Notes under the pieces: model-generated
Seen by the model: the letters and a program-made list of their open reading frames with translations, nothing else
Told to the model about the DNA's origin: nothing
Databases searched by the model: none
In this document: positions 41,094 through 48,228 of the stretch, piece by piece
Position numbering within the stretch: the stretch's first letter is position 1
Layout of the letters: every line of letters starts with the position of its first letter
Source of the DNA: an uncultured Paludibaculum sp.
GTDB taxonomy: Bacteria > Acidobacteriota > Terriglobia > Bryobacterales > Bryobacteraceae
NCBI RefSeq assembly: GCF_963665245.1
Contig: NZ_OY762269.1
Span: 1 to 64,000, forward strand
Length of the DNA: 64,000 nucleotides
Direction of reading: 5' to 3'
Program-made: the position numbers and the translations under genes

Positions 41094-41122
41094 TTGCAAT
41101 CCGAGAAGTAGTATTCTAATAT
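41094..41122 (+). promoter_or_regulatory. Promoter of RNA copy 2
   Basis: TTGCAA (41094-41099), 17-bp spacer, TAATAT (41117-41122), the same boxes and geometry as copy 1, with one spacer substitution (CGAGAAG against CGGGAAG). Start expected near 41129. Confidence 0.6.
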
Positions 41123-41128
41123 TGGAAT

Positions 41129-41224
41129 CAAGCCAGGGAGGCAACTCCCACCAAAGCGAGACTAACCTCAAAAGACCCCTGAAGCATTCAACCTCCCTGG
41201 CGCCCTCTGGGTCTTCTATTTTCC
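41129..41224 (+). ncRNA. Putative small RNA, copy 2 (unknown family)
   Basis: Same predicted RNA as copy 1. The long-range stem arms lie at 41132-41141 and 41192-41201, and the 3' arm GGGTCTT ends at 41215. It is followed by CTATTTTCCCC, the most T-rich tail of the three, compatible with a terminator when the AAGACCC/GGGTCTT stem forms. Confidence 0.6.
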
Positions 41225-41314
41225 CCTCCTAAACAAAGCCAAACGTAGCGCAGGTGACGCGTGTCATCCGAGTGCCTTTGTCGAGCTTCGGCCCGCCTCC
41301 CTCTATCGATTTTC

Positions 41315-41450
41315 AATTCCCATTAACGAGCGGAGCTCGTCGTGTTTCCTGCGTTGTTGGGTACCGTCGCCTGCTTAGAAGGCTGGCTGAGTACTGGTTC
41401 CAGTCGCGCGGAACCCCTGCGAAGGATGGCCGGTGCCCGTTATGGGAATT
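41315..41450. repeat. Inverted-repeat block in spacer 2
   Basis: AATTCCCA (41315-41322) and its exact reverse complement TGGGAATT (41443-41450) bound 136 bp. Next to the left arm, ACGAGC-GGA-GCTCGT forms a perfect 6-bp hairpin. The flanking words match spacer 1. The rest of the 41241-41586 spacer shows no gene with a credible start or codon pattern. Confidence 0.6.
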
Positions 41451-41611
41451 AGGAGCGGACAGCGGCCCGAAAATAGCGGGATTCGACTCGACGGAGAAAC
41501 CGCCTCGGGTGCGGCGAGCGCACGTCTAGGCACGTGACCATTTAAAATCAATGGCTTAGCTCGATGGAGAGGCTTGCCTCAAGATTTGCTCCCAAAAATG
41601 GAAGAAAACTC

Positions 41612-41640
41612 TTGCAATCTTGGAAACAGTATTCTAAGAT
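41612..41640 (+). promoter_or_regulatory. Promoter of RNA copy 3
   Basis: TTGCAA (41612-41617), 17-bp spacer, TAAGAT (41635-41640). The -35 box is invariant among the three copies while six or more spacer bases changed. Start expected near 41647. Confidence 0.55.
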
Positions 41641-41646
41641 TGGAAT

Positions 41647-41740
41647 CAAGCCAGGGAGGCAACTCCCACCAAAGCGAGACTAACCTCAAAAGACCCCTGA
41701 AGCATTCACCTCCCTGGCGCCCTCTGGGTCCTCTTCTTCC
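41647..41740 (+). ncRNA. Putative small RNA, copy 3 (unknown family)
   Basis: Stem arms lie at 41650-41659 and 41709-41718. The second stem is weakened here (GGGTCC instead of GGGTCT), whereas the 10-bp stem and the GNRA hairpin are fully kept. The tail CTCTTCTTCCTCTTC is pyrimidine-rich. Some readthrough into dxr is conceivable. Confidence 0.6.
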
Positions 41741-41802
41741 TCTTCAAAAAGCAAAAGTCACCGTAGAGAAATGTGCGCATCCAAATCAGTAGCAGCGCGC
41801 AG

Positions 41803-41811
41803 TGATAGAAT
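41803..41811 (+). promoter_or_regulatory. Extended -10 promoter upstream of dxr
   Basis: TGATAGAAT (TG, one base, TAGAAT at 41806-41811) lies 15 bp before the dxr ATG. No good -35 box is seen at the usual distance, which fits an extended -10 type promoter. The transcript would have a very short leader. Confidence 0.4.
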
Positions 41812-41826
41812 TACGGGCGTTCGCTC

Positions 41827-43026
41827 ATGCAAAGAGTAACCCTCCTCGGATCCACTGGCAGCATCGGCCAAAGCACCCTAGATGTAGTTCGACAGAACCG
41901 GCACCGCTTTGCGATTCATGCTCTGGTTGCCGGCCGCAACCTCACCCGATTAGTCCAACAGATACAAGAGTTTGAGCCCGCTGTAGCGGTGGTGGCGCAG
42001 GCTTCGGACGTGCCCGTGCTGGCCGGAATGCTGAAGGACGCCGGCGTCCGCCTGCCCGAACTGCGTTCCGGCTTGGCGGCGTACACCGAAGTGGCCACGG
42101 CTCCGGAGACCGACTTCGTGATGTCGGCGATCGTCGGCGTGGCTGGAATGGAAGCCACCTACGAGGCGATCCGCCTGGGCAAGCGCATCGGTCTGGCCAA
42201 CAAGGAAACATTGGTCGCGGGCGGCAGCCTCGTCATGGCTGCGGTGAAACAGTACGGCACGGAGCTCATTCCGGTGGACAGCGAGCATAACGGCGCCCAC
42301 CAGTGCCTTCGCGCCGGCCGGCGGGAAGATGCCACGAAGCTGATTTTGACGGCTTCCGGCGGCCCTTTCAGGAAGACGCCGAAGGAAGATCTGCTTCTTG
42401 TTAAACCTGAACAGGCTTTGAACCATCCAACATGGCAGATGGGTCCGCGGATCACCATCGATTCCGCGACTCTGATGAACAAGGGCTTCGAGGTGATCGA
42501 GGCCTGTTGGCTTTTCGACTTTCCGACGATTCAAGTAGAGGTAGTAGTACATCCTCAGTCCACAGTTCATGCCATGGTGGAATACAATGATGGCAGCGTG
42601 ATCGCGCAAGTGTGCGCGACCGATATGCGCATGCCTATCCAGTACGCCCTGACTTTTCCGGAGCGCTCGTCCGCTCCGGTACCTCGGCTGGATTGGGCGC
42701 AGGCCCGGACCTGGGAGTTTCACGCTCCCGATCTGGAGAAGTTTCCGTTATTACGACTGGCGTACGAGGCTCAAAACACTGGGGGAACAGCCACCTGTAC
42801 GCTGAACGCGGCGGATGAGGTGGCGGTGGAGGCCTTTCTGCGGAATGAAATTTCATTCCCTGGGATTGCGGAAGTGGTCGAAGAGACATTGAATAGGGTG
42901 CCGTGCCAACCAGCCAGTTCCATCGGGCAAGTGCTGGAAGTGGACAGGGATTCTCGTGAGGTGGCGCGTCGGGTGACGCGTGAACGGTTGGGTGCGCGGG
43001 TGATGGCTAGCCCCGCGAAGTACTAG
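41827..43026 (+). CDS. dxr: 1-deoxy-D-xylulose 5-phosphate reductoisomerase
   Basis: Second enzyme of the MEP isoprenoid pathway: converts DXP to 2-C-methyl-D-erythritol 4-phosphate with NADPH and a divalent metal. The 399-residue protein has the NADPH motif LLGSTGSIGQST (6-17), metal ligands Asp151 and Glu153 in PVDSEHN, MNKGFEVIEACWLF, HPQSTVHAMVEY and the C-terminal LNAADEVAVEAFL. After DSEHN the usual AIFQ is replaced by GAHQ, an uncommon variant beside the active site. rseP follows after 13 bp, the frequent dxr-rseP pairing. Confidence 0.97.
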   Translation: MQRVTLLGSTGSIGQSTLDVVRQNRHRFAIHALVAGRNLTRLVQQIQEFEPAVAVVAQASDVPVLAGMLKDAGVRLPELRSGLAAYTEVATAPETDFVMSAIVGVAGMEATYEAIRLGKRIGLANKETLVAGGSLVMAAVKQYGTELIPVDSEHNGAHQCLRAGRREDATKLILTASGGPFRKTPKEDLLLVKPEQALNHPTWQMGPRITIDSATLMNKGFEVIEACWLFDFPTIQVEVVVHPQSTVHAMVEYNDGSVIAQVCATDMRMPIQYALTFPERSSAPVPRLDWAQARTWEFHAPDLEKFPLLRLAYEAQNTGGTATCTLNAADEVAVEAFLRNEISFPGIAEVVEETLNRVPCQPASSIGQVLEVDRDSREVARRVTRERLGARVMASPAKY

Positions 43027-43039
43027 AAAAGGGTGGGGA

Positions 43040-44362
43040 ATGGTCTTCTACCAATTCTTCGAGAACGTATGGTGGCTGCTGGTTCTGATCGGGGTGATGA
43101 TCATCATCCACGAACTGGGCCACTATTGGGCTGCCAGATACTTTGACATCCGCGTCGACACGTTCAGCATCGGTTTTGGCCCGAGGCTGTTCGGTTTCCA
43201 AAAGGGCGAGACCGACTTCCGGGTGGCCTGGATCCCGTTTGGTGGTTACGTGCGGATGGCCGGCGAGCAACCCACGGACGATATCGATCCGCGCGGATTT
43301 CTGGCGAAACCCCGCTGGCAAAGGCTAATTGTCGTCTTTGCCGGCCCGGCAATGAACGTTGTCCTGGCGATCGGCCTATTGGCGGGCCTCTACATGATTC
43401 GCTACCCGAAACTGGCGAGCGCCCAAGGGCCAGCCAGTATCGGCTATGTGAAACCGGACTCCCCGGCGGCGAAAGCCGGGCTGCAGGAAGGCGACATCAT
43501 CGTCCAGATTGAGAGCAAGGCGAATCCGACCTGGGAAGACGTCCTGATGAAAGAGGTGGTCAGTGCCAGCAAAGGCCTGCCGCTGATCATCGACCGCAAG
43601 GGCGACCGCTTGCCGGTAACGGTAACGCCAGACATGGATCCCAAGGCGGGTGTCGGACTGGCCGGTTGGGCGGAACAGACCGATATCGAAGTGGGCGGTC
43701 TGGTGGCAGGCATGGATGCCGAGAAGAAGGGGTTGCAGAAGGGTGACATGTTGATCAGCATCAACGGTCAACCCATCCGCACAATCTACCGGATCCATGA
43801 GGTGCTGAAGCAGTCGGACGGCCGCGCGGTCGATATTGTCTACCGGCGCGGGTCGGCTCTGCACACGGTCAGCATCCTTCCGAACTACAGCGATCAGTTG
43901 GGTGGGGGCGGACGGTGGCTGATTGGTGTGGAACTGGCGCCCCGCGTGATCTATTCCAAACTGTCGCCCGCCGCGGCTATCAATGAGTCGGTGAAGCAGA
44001 ACCTGAAGGGCGCCACGCTCATTTACCAGTTCCTGCACGCGATCCTTGAGCGGAGGTCGTCTCCGAAGTCCCTGGAAGGACCCATCAGCATTGCCCGGCT
44101 TTCGGGGGAAGCGGCAAGGGAAGGTCCGATGTCGTTCATCAACCTGATGGCGACGGTGAGTTTGAATCTGGCCATCTTCAACCTGTTGCCCATTCCGATT
44201 CTGGACGGCGGCGTCATCCTCTTGCTGCTCATCGAGATGCTGATGCGGCGCGACCTGAGCCTGGCGTTGAAGGAGACGGTCTTCAAGCTCGGTTTTGTGT
44301 TCCTGATGATGGTGGTGGTATTCGTGCTGTACAACGACATCACGAAGCTGCTGCCAGGCTGA
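43040..44362 (+). CDS. rseP: RIP metalloprotease RseP (site-2 protease)
   Basis: Intramembrane zinc protease that cleaves anti-sigma factors and remnant signal peptides. The 440-residue protein has the zinc motif HELGH (24-28) in TM1, the GFGP segment and two PDZ domains (about 128-200 and 210-285). The third zinc ligand is in LNLLPIPILDGGVI near the C-terminus. About four transmembrane helices. Co-transcribed with dxr; a terminator follows at 44390. Confidence 0.95.
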   Translation: MVFYQFFENVWWLLVLIGVMIIIHELGHYWAARYFDIRVDTFSIGFGPRLFGFQKGETDFRVAWIPFGGYVRMAGEQPTDDIDPRGFLAKPRWQRLIVVFAGPAMNVVLAIGLLAGLYMIRYPKLASAQGPASIGYVKPDSPAAKAGLQEGDIIVQIESKANPTWEDVLMKEVVSASKGLPLIIDRKGDRLPVTVTPDMDPKAGVGLAGWAEQTDIEVGGLVAGMDAEKKGLQKGDMLISINGQPIRTIYRIHEVLKQSDGRAVDIVYRRGSALHTVSILPNYSDQLGGGGRWLIGVELAPRVIYSKLSPAAAINESVKQNLKGATLIYQFLHAILERRSSPKSLEGPISIARLSGEAAREGPMSFINLMATVSLNLAIFNLLPIPILDGGVILLLLIEMLMRRDLSLALKETVFKLGFVFLMMVVVFVLYNDITKLLPG

Positions 44363-44389
44363 TCCGGCACAACGAAGAACGCGGATATC

Positions 44390-44424
44390 GGGGGTGTGCT
44401 ACGGCACGCCCCCTTTGCTTTTTA
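44390..44424 (+). terminator. Intrinsic terminator after rseP
   Basis: GGGGG(TGTGC) ... (GCACG)CCCCC arms at 44390-44394 and 44409-44413, with inner GTGC/GCAC pairing around a short loop, are followed by TTTGCTTTTT. The convergent crotonase gene ends at 44422 inside the T tract, so the element may also slow transcription from the other side. Confidence 0.85.
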
Positions 44425-45198
44425 GCGCCCGGTCCACTTCGGTAGGCGTTTTTGGAGAAAAGCCGAAATCCCCTCCTGGGCGTCGTCCGCCTGGGCGTTG
44501 CCGGTCATCACCTGCGTGGCGTACGAGTATGCCTGATGCTGGTCCATATCAATCTGGCGATAGAATGCCTGTTTGCCCAGGGACACAGTGAAGCTGCTGG
44601 CCGACGCGACCTGATCAGCCAGCGCCCGCGTGGCTTCAGCGAGCTCGGCCGAGCCCACCACACGGTTCACCAGGCCCCATTGTGCGGCCTCCTCGGCCGA
44701 AACAACCCGGCCGGTGAGCAGCATCTCCAGAGCCCGCTTTCGGCCGATGGCCCGGCTGAGCGGAACCATTGGGGTCGTGCAGAACAGGCCGATCTTGACT
44801 CCGGGCGTGGCAAAAGCGGCCTGTTCGCCAGCCACGGCCAGATCGCAGGCGGCTACCAGCTGGCAACCCGCCGCCGTGGCCAATCCCTGAACTTGCGCGA
44901 TGACCGGTTGGGGTAGCCGCTGCAGTGTCTCCATCATCGTGGTGCAGACCTCGAAGATCTCGCGGTAGTCGGCCTCCGTCCTGGCCGTCATCTCCGAAAG
45001 ATCGTGGCCCGAGGAGAAGACCTTGCCCTCGGCGGCCACGATCACGGCTTGGACGGACGTGTTCGCCGCGATCTCTTCCAGACAGCCGGTCAACTCGCGC
45101 ATCAATTGGAGCGACAACGCGTTACGGCGTTCGGGGCGGGCCAGCGTGACCGTCTGAACTGGTCCGTCCTGTTGCGTGTAAATCGTTTCAAAGTTCAT
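44422..45198 (-). CDS. Crotonase-fold protein (ECHDC3-like), probably not a hydratase
   Basis: A 258-residue enoyl-CoA hydratase/isomerase-family protein with the CoA-binding loop (SSGHDLSEM, after the A-x-GKVF strand) and oxyanion segment GLATAAGCQLVAACDLAVA. The two catalytic glutamates of hydratases are missing: the first position is Gln (GCQL instead of GCEL) and the second is Gly (TPGVKIG instead of xPEVxxG). This pattern resembles ECHDC3-type proteins. It may bind acyl-CoA or perform another crotonase reaction. Monocistronic and divergent from the glutathione peroxidase gene. Confidence 0.85.
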   Translation of the reverse strand: MNFETIYTQQDGPVQTVTLARPERRNALSLQLMRELTGCLEEIAANTSVQAVIVAAEGKVFSSGHDLSEMTARTEADYREIFEVCTTMMETLQRLPQPVIAQVQGLATAAGCQLVAACDLAVAGEQAAFATPGVKIGLFCTTPMVPLSRAIGRKRALEMLLTGRVVSAEEAAQWGLVNRVVGSAELAEATRALADQVASASSFTVSLGKQAFYRQIDMDQHQAYSYATQVMTGNAQADDAQEGISAFLQKRLPKWTGR

Positions 45199-45241
45199 GG
45201 AATTCCTGGTTCATTTTCTCGGCGGCTGCATCTAAGGCCAC

Positions 45242-45775
45242 ATGAAAGCAATCGTTTCCACCCTGGGAGGCCTGTTACTCGTGGCCATGAGCGCGTTTGC
45301 CGCCAATTCCATCTATGACTTTACGATGAACGACATCGACGGAAAGTCAACGCCGCTGAAGAAGTATGAGGGCAAGGTTGTCCTCGTTGTGAATGTGGCC
45401 AGTAAGTGCGGGTTTACGCCCCAGTACACCGGTCTGGAGAGCCTGTATCAGAAGTATCACAGCAAGGGCTTCGTCATCGTAGGCGTTCCCGCCAACAACT
45501 TCGGCGGCCAGGAGCCTGGGACCAACGAAGAGATCAAGACTTTCTGCTCGCGGAACTACAACGTGACATTTCCCGTCATGTCGAAGGTAAGTGTGAAAGG
45601 CGCCGACATGACTCCGCTCTATCAGTACCTCACCGCCGCCAAGGGTGGTGACGTGAAGTGGAATTTCACCAAGTTTCTGATTGGGAAGGACGGCAAGGTG
45701 ATCGAACGGTTCGAGTCGAAGGTTGCACCGGAGTCGCCTGAATTGACGTCTGCCGTGGAGAAGGCACTGGAATAA
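45242..45775 (+). CDS. Exported glutathione peroxidase family protein
   Basis: A 177-residue thiol peroxidase. It has a signal peptide (about 1-21, ending AFAANS), the peroxidatic Cys56 in NVASKCGFTPQYTGL, and the conserved Gln and Trp in VPANNFGGQEPG and VKWNFTKFLIG. The second cysteine in EIKTFCSRNYNVTFP suggests a thioredoxin-dependent 2-Cys mechanism, as in most bacterial members. It probably reduces peroxides in the periplasm. The transcript ends at the strong hairpin at 45801. Confidence 0.92.
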   Translation: MKAIVSTLGGLLLVAMSAFAANSIYDFTMNDIDGKSTPLKKYEGKVVLVVNVASKCGFTPQYTGLESLYQKYHSKGFVIVGVPANNFGGQEPGTNEEIKTFCSRNYNVTFPVMSKVSVKGADMTPLYQYLTAAKGGDVKWNFTKFLIGKDGKVIERFESKVAPESPELTSAVEKALE

Positions 45776-45800
45776 GCGGACTACGGAATCTGATAGCGTA

Positions 45801-45842
45801 GAGGGTTGGGTCGCTCCGCGGCGGCCCAACCCTCTTTCCTTT
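45801..45842 (+). terminator. Strong intrinsic terminator abutting the galE start codon
   Basis: GAGGGTTGGG (45801-45810) pairs perfectly with CCCAACCCTC (45825-45834), with a GC-rich loop, and is followed by TTTCCTTT. It ends 0 nt before the galE ATG at 45843. It surely terminates the glutathione peroxidase transcript, and it leaves no room for a galE Shine-Dalgarno sequence. Confidence 0.88.
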
Positions 45843-46823
45843 ATGGCTCGAATTCTCGTTACCGGCGGCGCCGGCTATATCGGTTCGCACACCGCGCACC
45901 ATCTGCTTTCTCTCGGCCACGACGTCCAGGTGCTGGACGATCTGTCGAAAGGTTACGCCCACAATGTGCCGCCGGGGCGCCTGAATGTGGTCAATCTGCA
46001 CGACACCGCGGCGCTCGACCGTATCTTCTCGAAATCCAGCTTTGACGCCGTGATTCACTTCGCGGCGTTCATAGCCGTCGGCGAGTCGGTGCGCGAGCCA
46101 GAGAAGTACTTCCGCAACAACACGGGCGGGACGCTTTCGCTGCTGGATGCGATGAGGCGCCACGGCGTTCGGAAACTGGTCTTCAGTTCGACCGCCGCGG
46201 TCTATGGAAACCCCGACCGTGTTCCGATCACCGAGGACCAACCGCTGCGGCCGGTGAATCCCTATGGGGAATCGAAGCTGATGACGGAGACGACGCTGCG
46301 TTGGCTGGATGAGTGCTCGTCACTGCGGTACGTGGCGCTGCGCTACTTCAACGCCTGCGGCGCGGAAAGCAAGTTTGGTATCGGCGAGGAACATGAACCG
46401 GAAACGCACCTGATCCCACTGATTTTCCAGGCGATCCGGACAGGCAAGCCGATCACGGTCTTTGGCAACGACTACTCCACGGTGGATGGGACGTGCGTGC
46501 GCGACTACGTCCATGTGTCCGACTTGGCCGAGGCGCACAGACTGGCTCTGGATGCCCTGCTGGCGGGTGGACCCAGCGGAGTTTACAACGCCGGGATGGG
46601 GAAGGGCTACTCGGTGCTGGAAGTGATCCGCGCCGCCGAGGCGGTGGCTGGTAAGTCGGCGCCGTTCACGCTGGGCGAGCGTCGCGACGGCGATCCGGCT
46701 GAGCTGGTGGCCGATTCTTCCAAGTTGCAGAAAACATTTGGCTGGAAGCCAAAATACGACAGTCTGGAATCGATTGTGGAAAGCGCGTGGGCGTTCGACT
46801 CCCATAAGCATGGCGTTGTCTGA
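45843..46823 (+). CDS. galE: UDP-glucose 4-epimerase
   Basis: Interconverts UDP-glucose and UDP-galactose for cell-surface polysaccharides and galactose use. The 326-residue extended SDR has the NAD motif VTGGAGYIGSHT (5-16), catalytic Ser in FSSTAAVYG and YGESK (YxxxK). VALRYFNACGAE and GTCVRDYVHVSDLAEAH are typical of GalE. The family N-terminus requires ATG 45843, which directly follows a terminator hairpin without a ribosome site, so initiation may be leaderless or controlled by the hairpin. Confidence 0.95.
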   Translation: MARILVTGGAGYIGSHTAHHLLSLGHDVQVLDDLSKGYAHNVPPGRLNVVNLHDTAALDRIFSKSSFDAVIHFAAFIAVGESVREPEKYFRNNTGGTLSLLDAMRRHGVRKLVFSSTAAVYGNPDRVPITEDQPLRPVNPYGESKLMTETTLRWLDECSSLRYVALRYFNACGAESKFGIGEEHEPETHLIPLIFQAIRTGKPITVFGNDYSTVDGTCVRDYVHVSDLAEAHRLALDALLAGGPSGVYNAGMGKGYSVLEVIRAAEAVAGKSAPFTLGERRDGDPAELVADSSKLQKTFGWKPKYDSLESIVESAWAFDSHKHGVV

Positions 46824-46911
46824 GTCGCCCGCTCTGTAACCTCGATAGTAAGGGATTGCGCCTTTTCGTGTGTTGGCGTGTCGAGCCCAACGAAAGGCTG
46901 AGTGTGTCTGT

Positions 46912-48228
46912 ATGCCCGCGATGACGAACCCCAACCCAGATTTAGTGCCGATGCCCAAGTACACCGGCGAGCCACCTAAGAAGCCCAGCGCGTTGCCTGC
47001 CATCCTGGGTGGTTTGGGTTTGCTGGCGCTTGTCGGGGGTGGTGCATACTACTGGAACGTCGTACGTCCGGCGCAACGGGCACAGGCGGCGCTTGTCGCT
47101 GTGGCCAAGACAGTTCCGATCCGCAAGACCAACATCGAGATGCGGTTGCGGGTGACCGGCCAGACCTCGGCTCGTGACTATGCATTTCTCATTGCGCCCC
47201 GAATCCGGTACCGTGGCGTGGATCCCAGCATGGTGCTGCTGAAGTTGGCGTCGTCGGGTTCAATTGTCAGGAAGGGCGACGTGGTGGCGGAGTTCGATCC
47301 GCAGGCCATGAAGGACCGCATGGACGACCAGATCGCGACTGTAAAGGACTACGAGAACAACATCAAAAAACGTAGGGTGGAGCAGGAACTCGACATGGAG
47401 ACGCTGCAACAGTCGCTTCGCCTGGCGAAGGCTGCCGTCGACAAGGCGAAGCTCGACTTCCGCACCATGGAGATCCGCACGGACATCGACCGCGAACTGC
47501 TCCAACTCGCCGTCGACGAAGCCGAGGCTGCCTACAAGGAACAGCAGACCGATGTCCCACAGAAGGTTGCCTCGCAGAAGTCCGACATGCGGATTCTGGA
47601 GATCACCAAGCGAATTGAAGACATCAACATGCAGCGGCAGGAAGGCGACCTGCAGAAGATGGTGATCAAGGCTCCCATGGACGGGATGGTTGTGTTGCAG
47701 ACGATGTTCCGGCCGGGTGGCGATCAGGTGACGCTGGCTGTCGGCGACCAGGTGCGGCCGGGGCAGCCGATCATGAAGATCATCGATGCCCGTACGATGC
47801 AGGTGGAGGGGCAGATCAACCAGTCGGAAAGCAGTTCGTTCCGCATTGGACAAACAGCCGATGTCAGCCTCGATGCGTTCCCCGGATCTCACTATGAGGC
47901 CAAGGTTTACGCGATCGGCGCACTGGCTACCAGCGGTGGCCGGCAGCAGTTCTTCATCCGCAATGTGCCCGTGCGGGTACAGATGGTGAATCCGGACAAG
48001 AACGTGATCCCGGATCTTTCGGCGTCCGCCGATGTCCTCCTTGCCAAAGCGGACAACGTACTGGCGACGCCTGCTTCCGCCGTGGAAGAGAGCGGCAACA
48101 AGACCTATGTCTATGTGAAGAACGGTGCCAGCTTCGAACGGCGAGAGGTGCGTCTGGGCCTGAACAACGGCACGCAAGTCGCGGTTCTGGAAGGCTTAAA
48201 GGAAGGCGAAGTGGTCCGCGTGAACTAG
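46912..48228 (+). CDS. HlyD-like periplasmic adaptor (membrane fusion protein)
   Basis: A 438-residue adaptor. It has a cytoplasmic Pro-rich start, a transmembrane anchor (about 27-48), lipoyl/beta-barrel halves split by a long coiled coil (about 140-250, rich in Lys/Glu/Gln), then MVIKAPMDGMVVLQTMF, the second lipoyl half, and a C-terminal MFP domain (GNKTYVYVKNGASFERREVRLG). It resembles RND/ABC efflux adaptors with C-terminal MFP domain. No transporter is adjacent, so its partner is elsewhere. The 3' end overlaps the convergent gene by 4 bp. Confidence 0.85.
   Translation: MPAMTNPNPDLVPMPKYTGEPPKKPSALPAILGGLGLLALVGGGAYYWNVVRPAQRAQAALVAVAKTVPIRKTNIEMRLRVTGQTSARDYAFLIAPRIRYRGVDPSMVLLKLASSGSIVRKGDVVAEFDPQAMKDRMDDQIATVKDYENNIKKRRVEQELDMETLQQSLRLAKAAVDKAKLDFRTMEIRTDIDRELLQLAVDEAEAAYKEQQTDVPQKVASQKSDMRILEITKRIEDINMQRQEGDLQKMVIKAPMDGMVVLQTMFRPGGDQVTLAVGDQVRPGQPIMKIIDARTMQVEGQINQSESSSFRIGQTADVSLDAFPGSHYEAKVYAIGALATSGGRQQFFIRNVPVRVQMVNPDKNVIPDLSASADVLLAKADNVLATPASAVEESGNKTYVYVKNGASFERREVRLGLNNGTQVAVLEGLKEGEVVRVN

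Larger units (their letters stand above)
41069..41240 (+). repeat. Tandem regulatory-RNA element, copy 2
   Basis: Second copy. The 92-nt core (41122-41213) is identical to that of copy 1 (40677-40768); differences are confined to the promoter spacer, the far 5' edge and the pyrimidine-rich tail (TCTATTTTCCCC here). Start-to-start spacing to copy 3 is 518 bp. Confidence 0.95.
41587..41760 (+). repeat. Tandem regulatory-RNA element, copy 3
   Basis: Third copy, whose tail ends about 66 bp before the dxr start codon. The core (41640-41730) equals the other two except for one missing A (TTCACC against TTCAACC). The promoter part has diverged more (CTTGGAAACAG spacer, TAAGAT box). No inverted-repeat block follows it. 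Confidence 0.95.

Noticed and set aside
40624..41760. 6S RNA, CRISPR array or insertion sequence as explanation for the triple repeat
   Set aside because: 6S RNA is longer, with a central bubble in a long rod; spacers here are 280-350 bp and repeats ~170 bp, unlike CRISPR; no transposase, target duplication or terminal repeats of the whole unit are visible.
41254..41792. Two short plus-strand reading frames in the dxr upstream gap (41254-41529 and 41574-41792)
   Set aside because: One crosses the spacer inverted repeat and the other runs through RNA copy 3. Neither has a ribosome site or a recognisable protein pattern, and the equivalent frame is not open in all copies.
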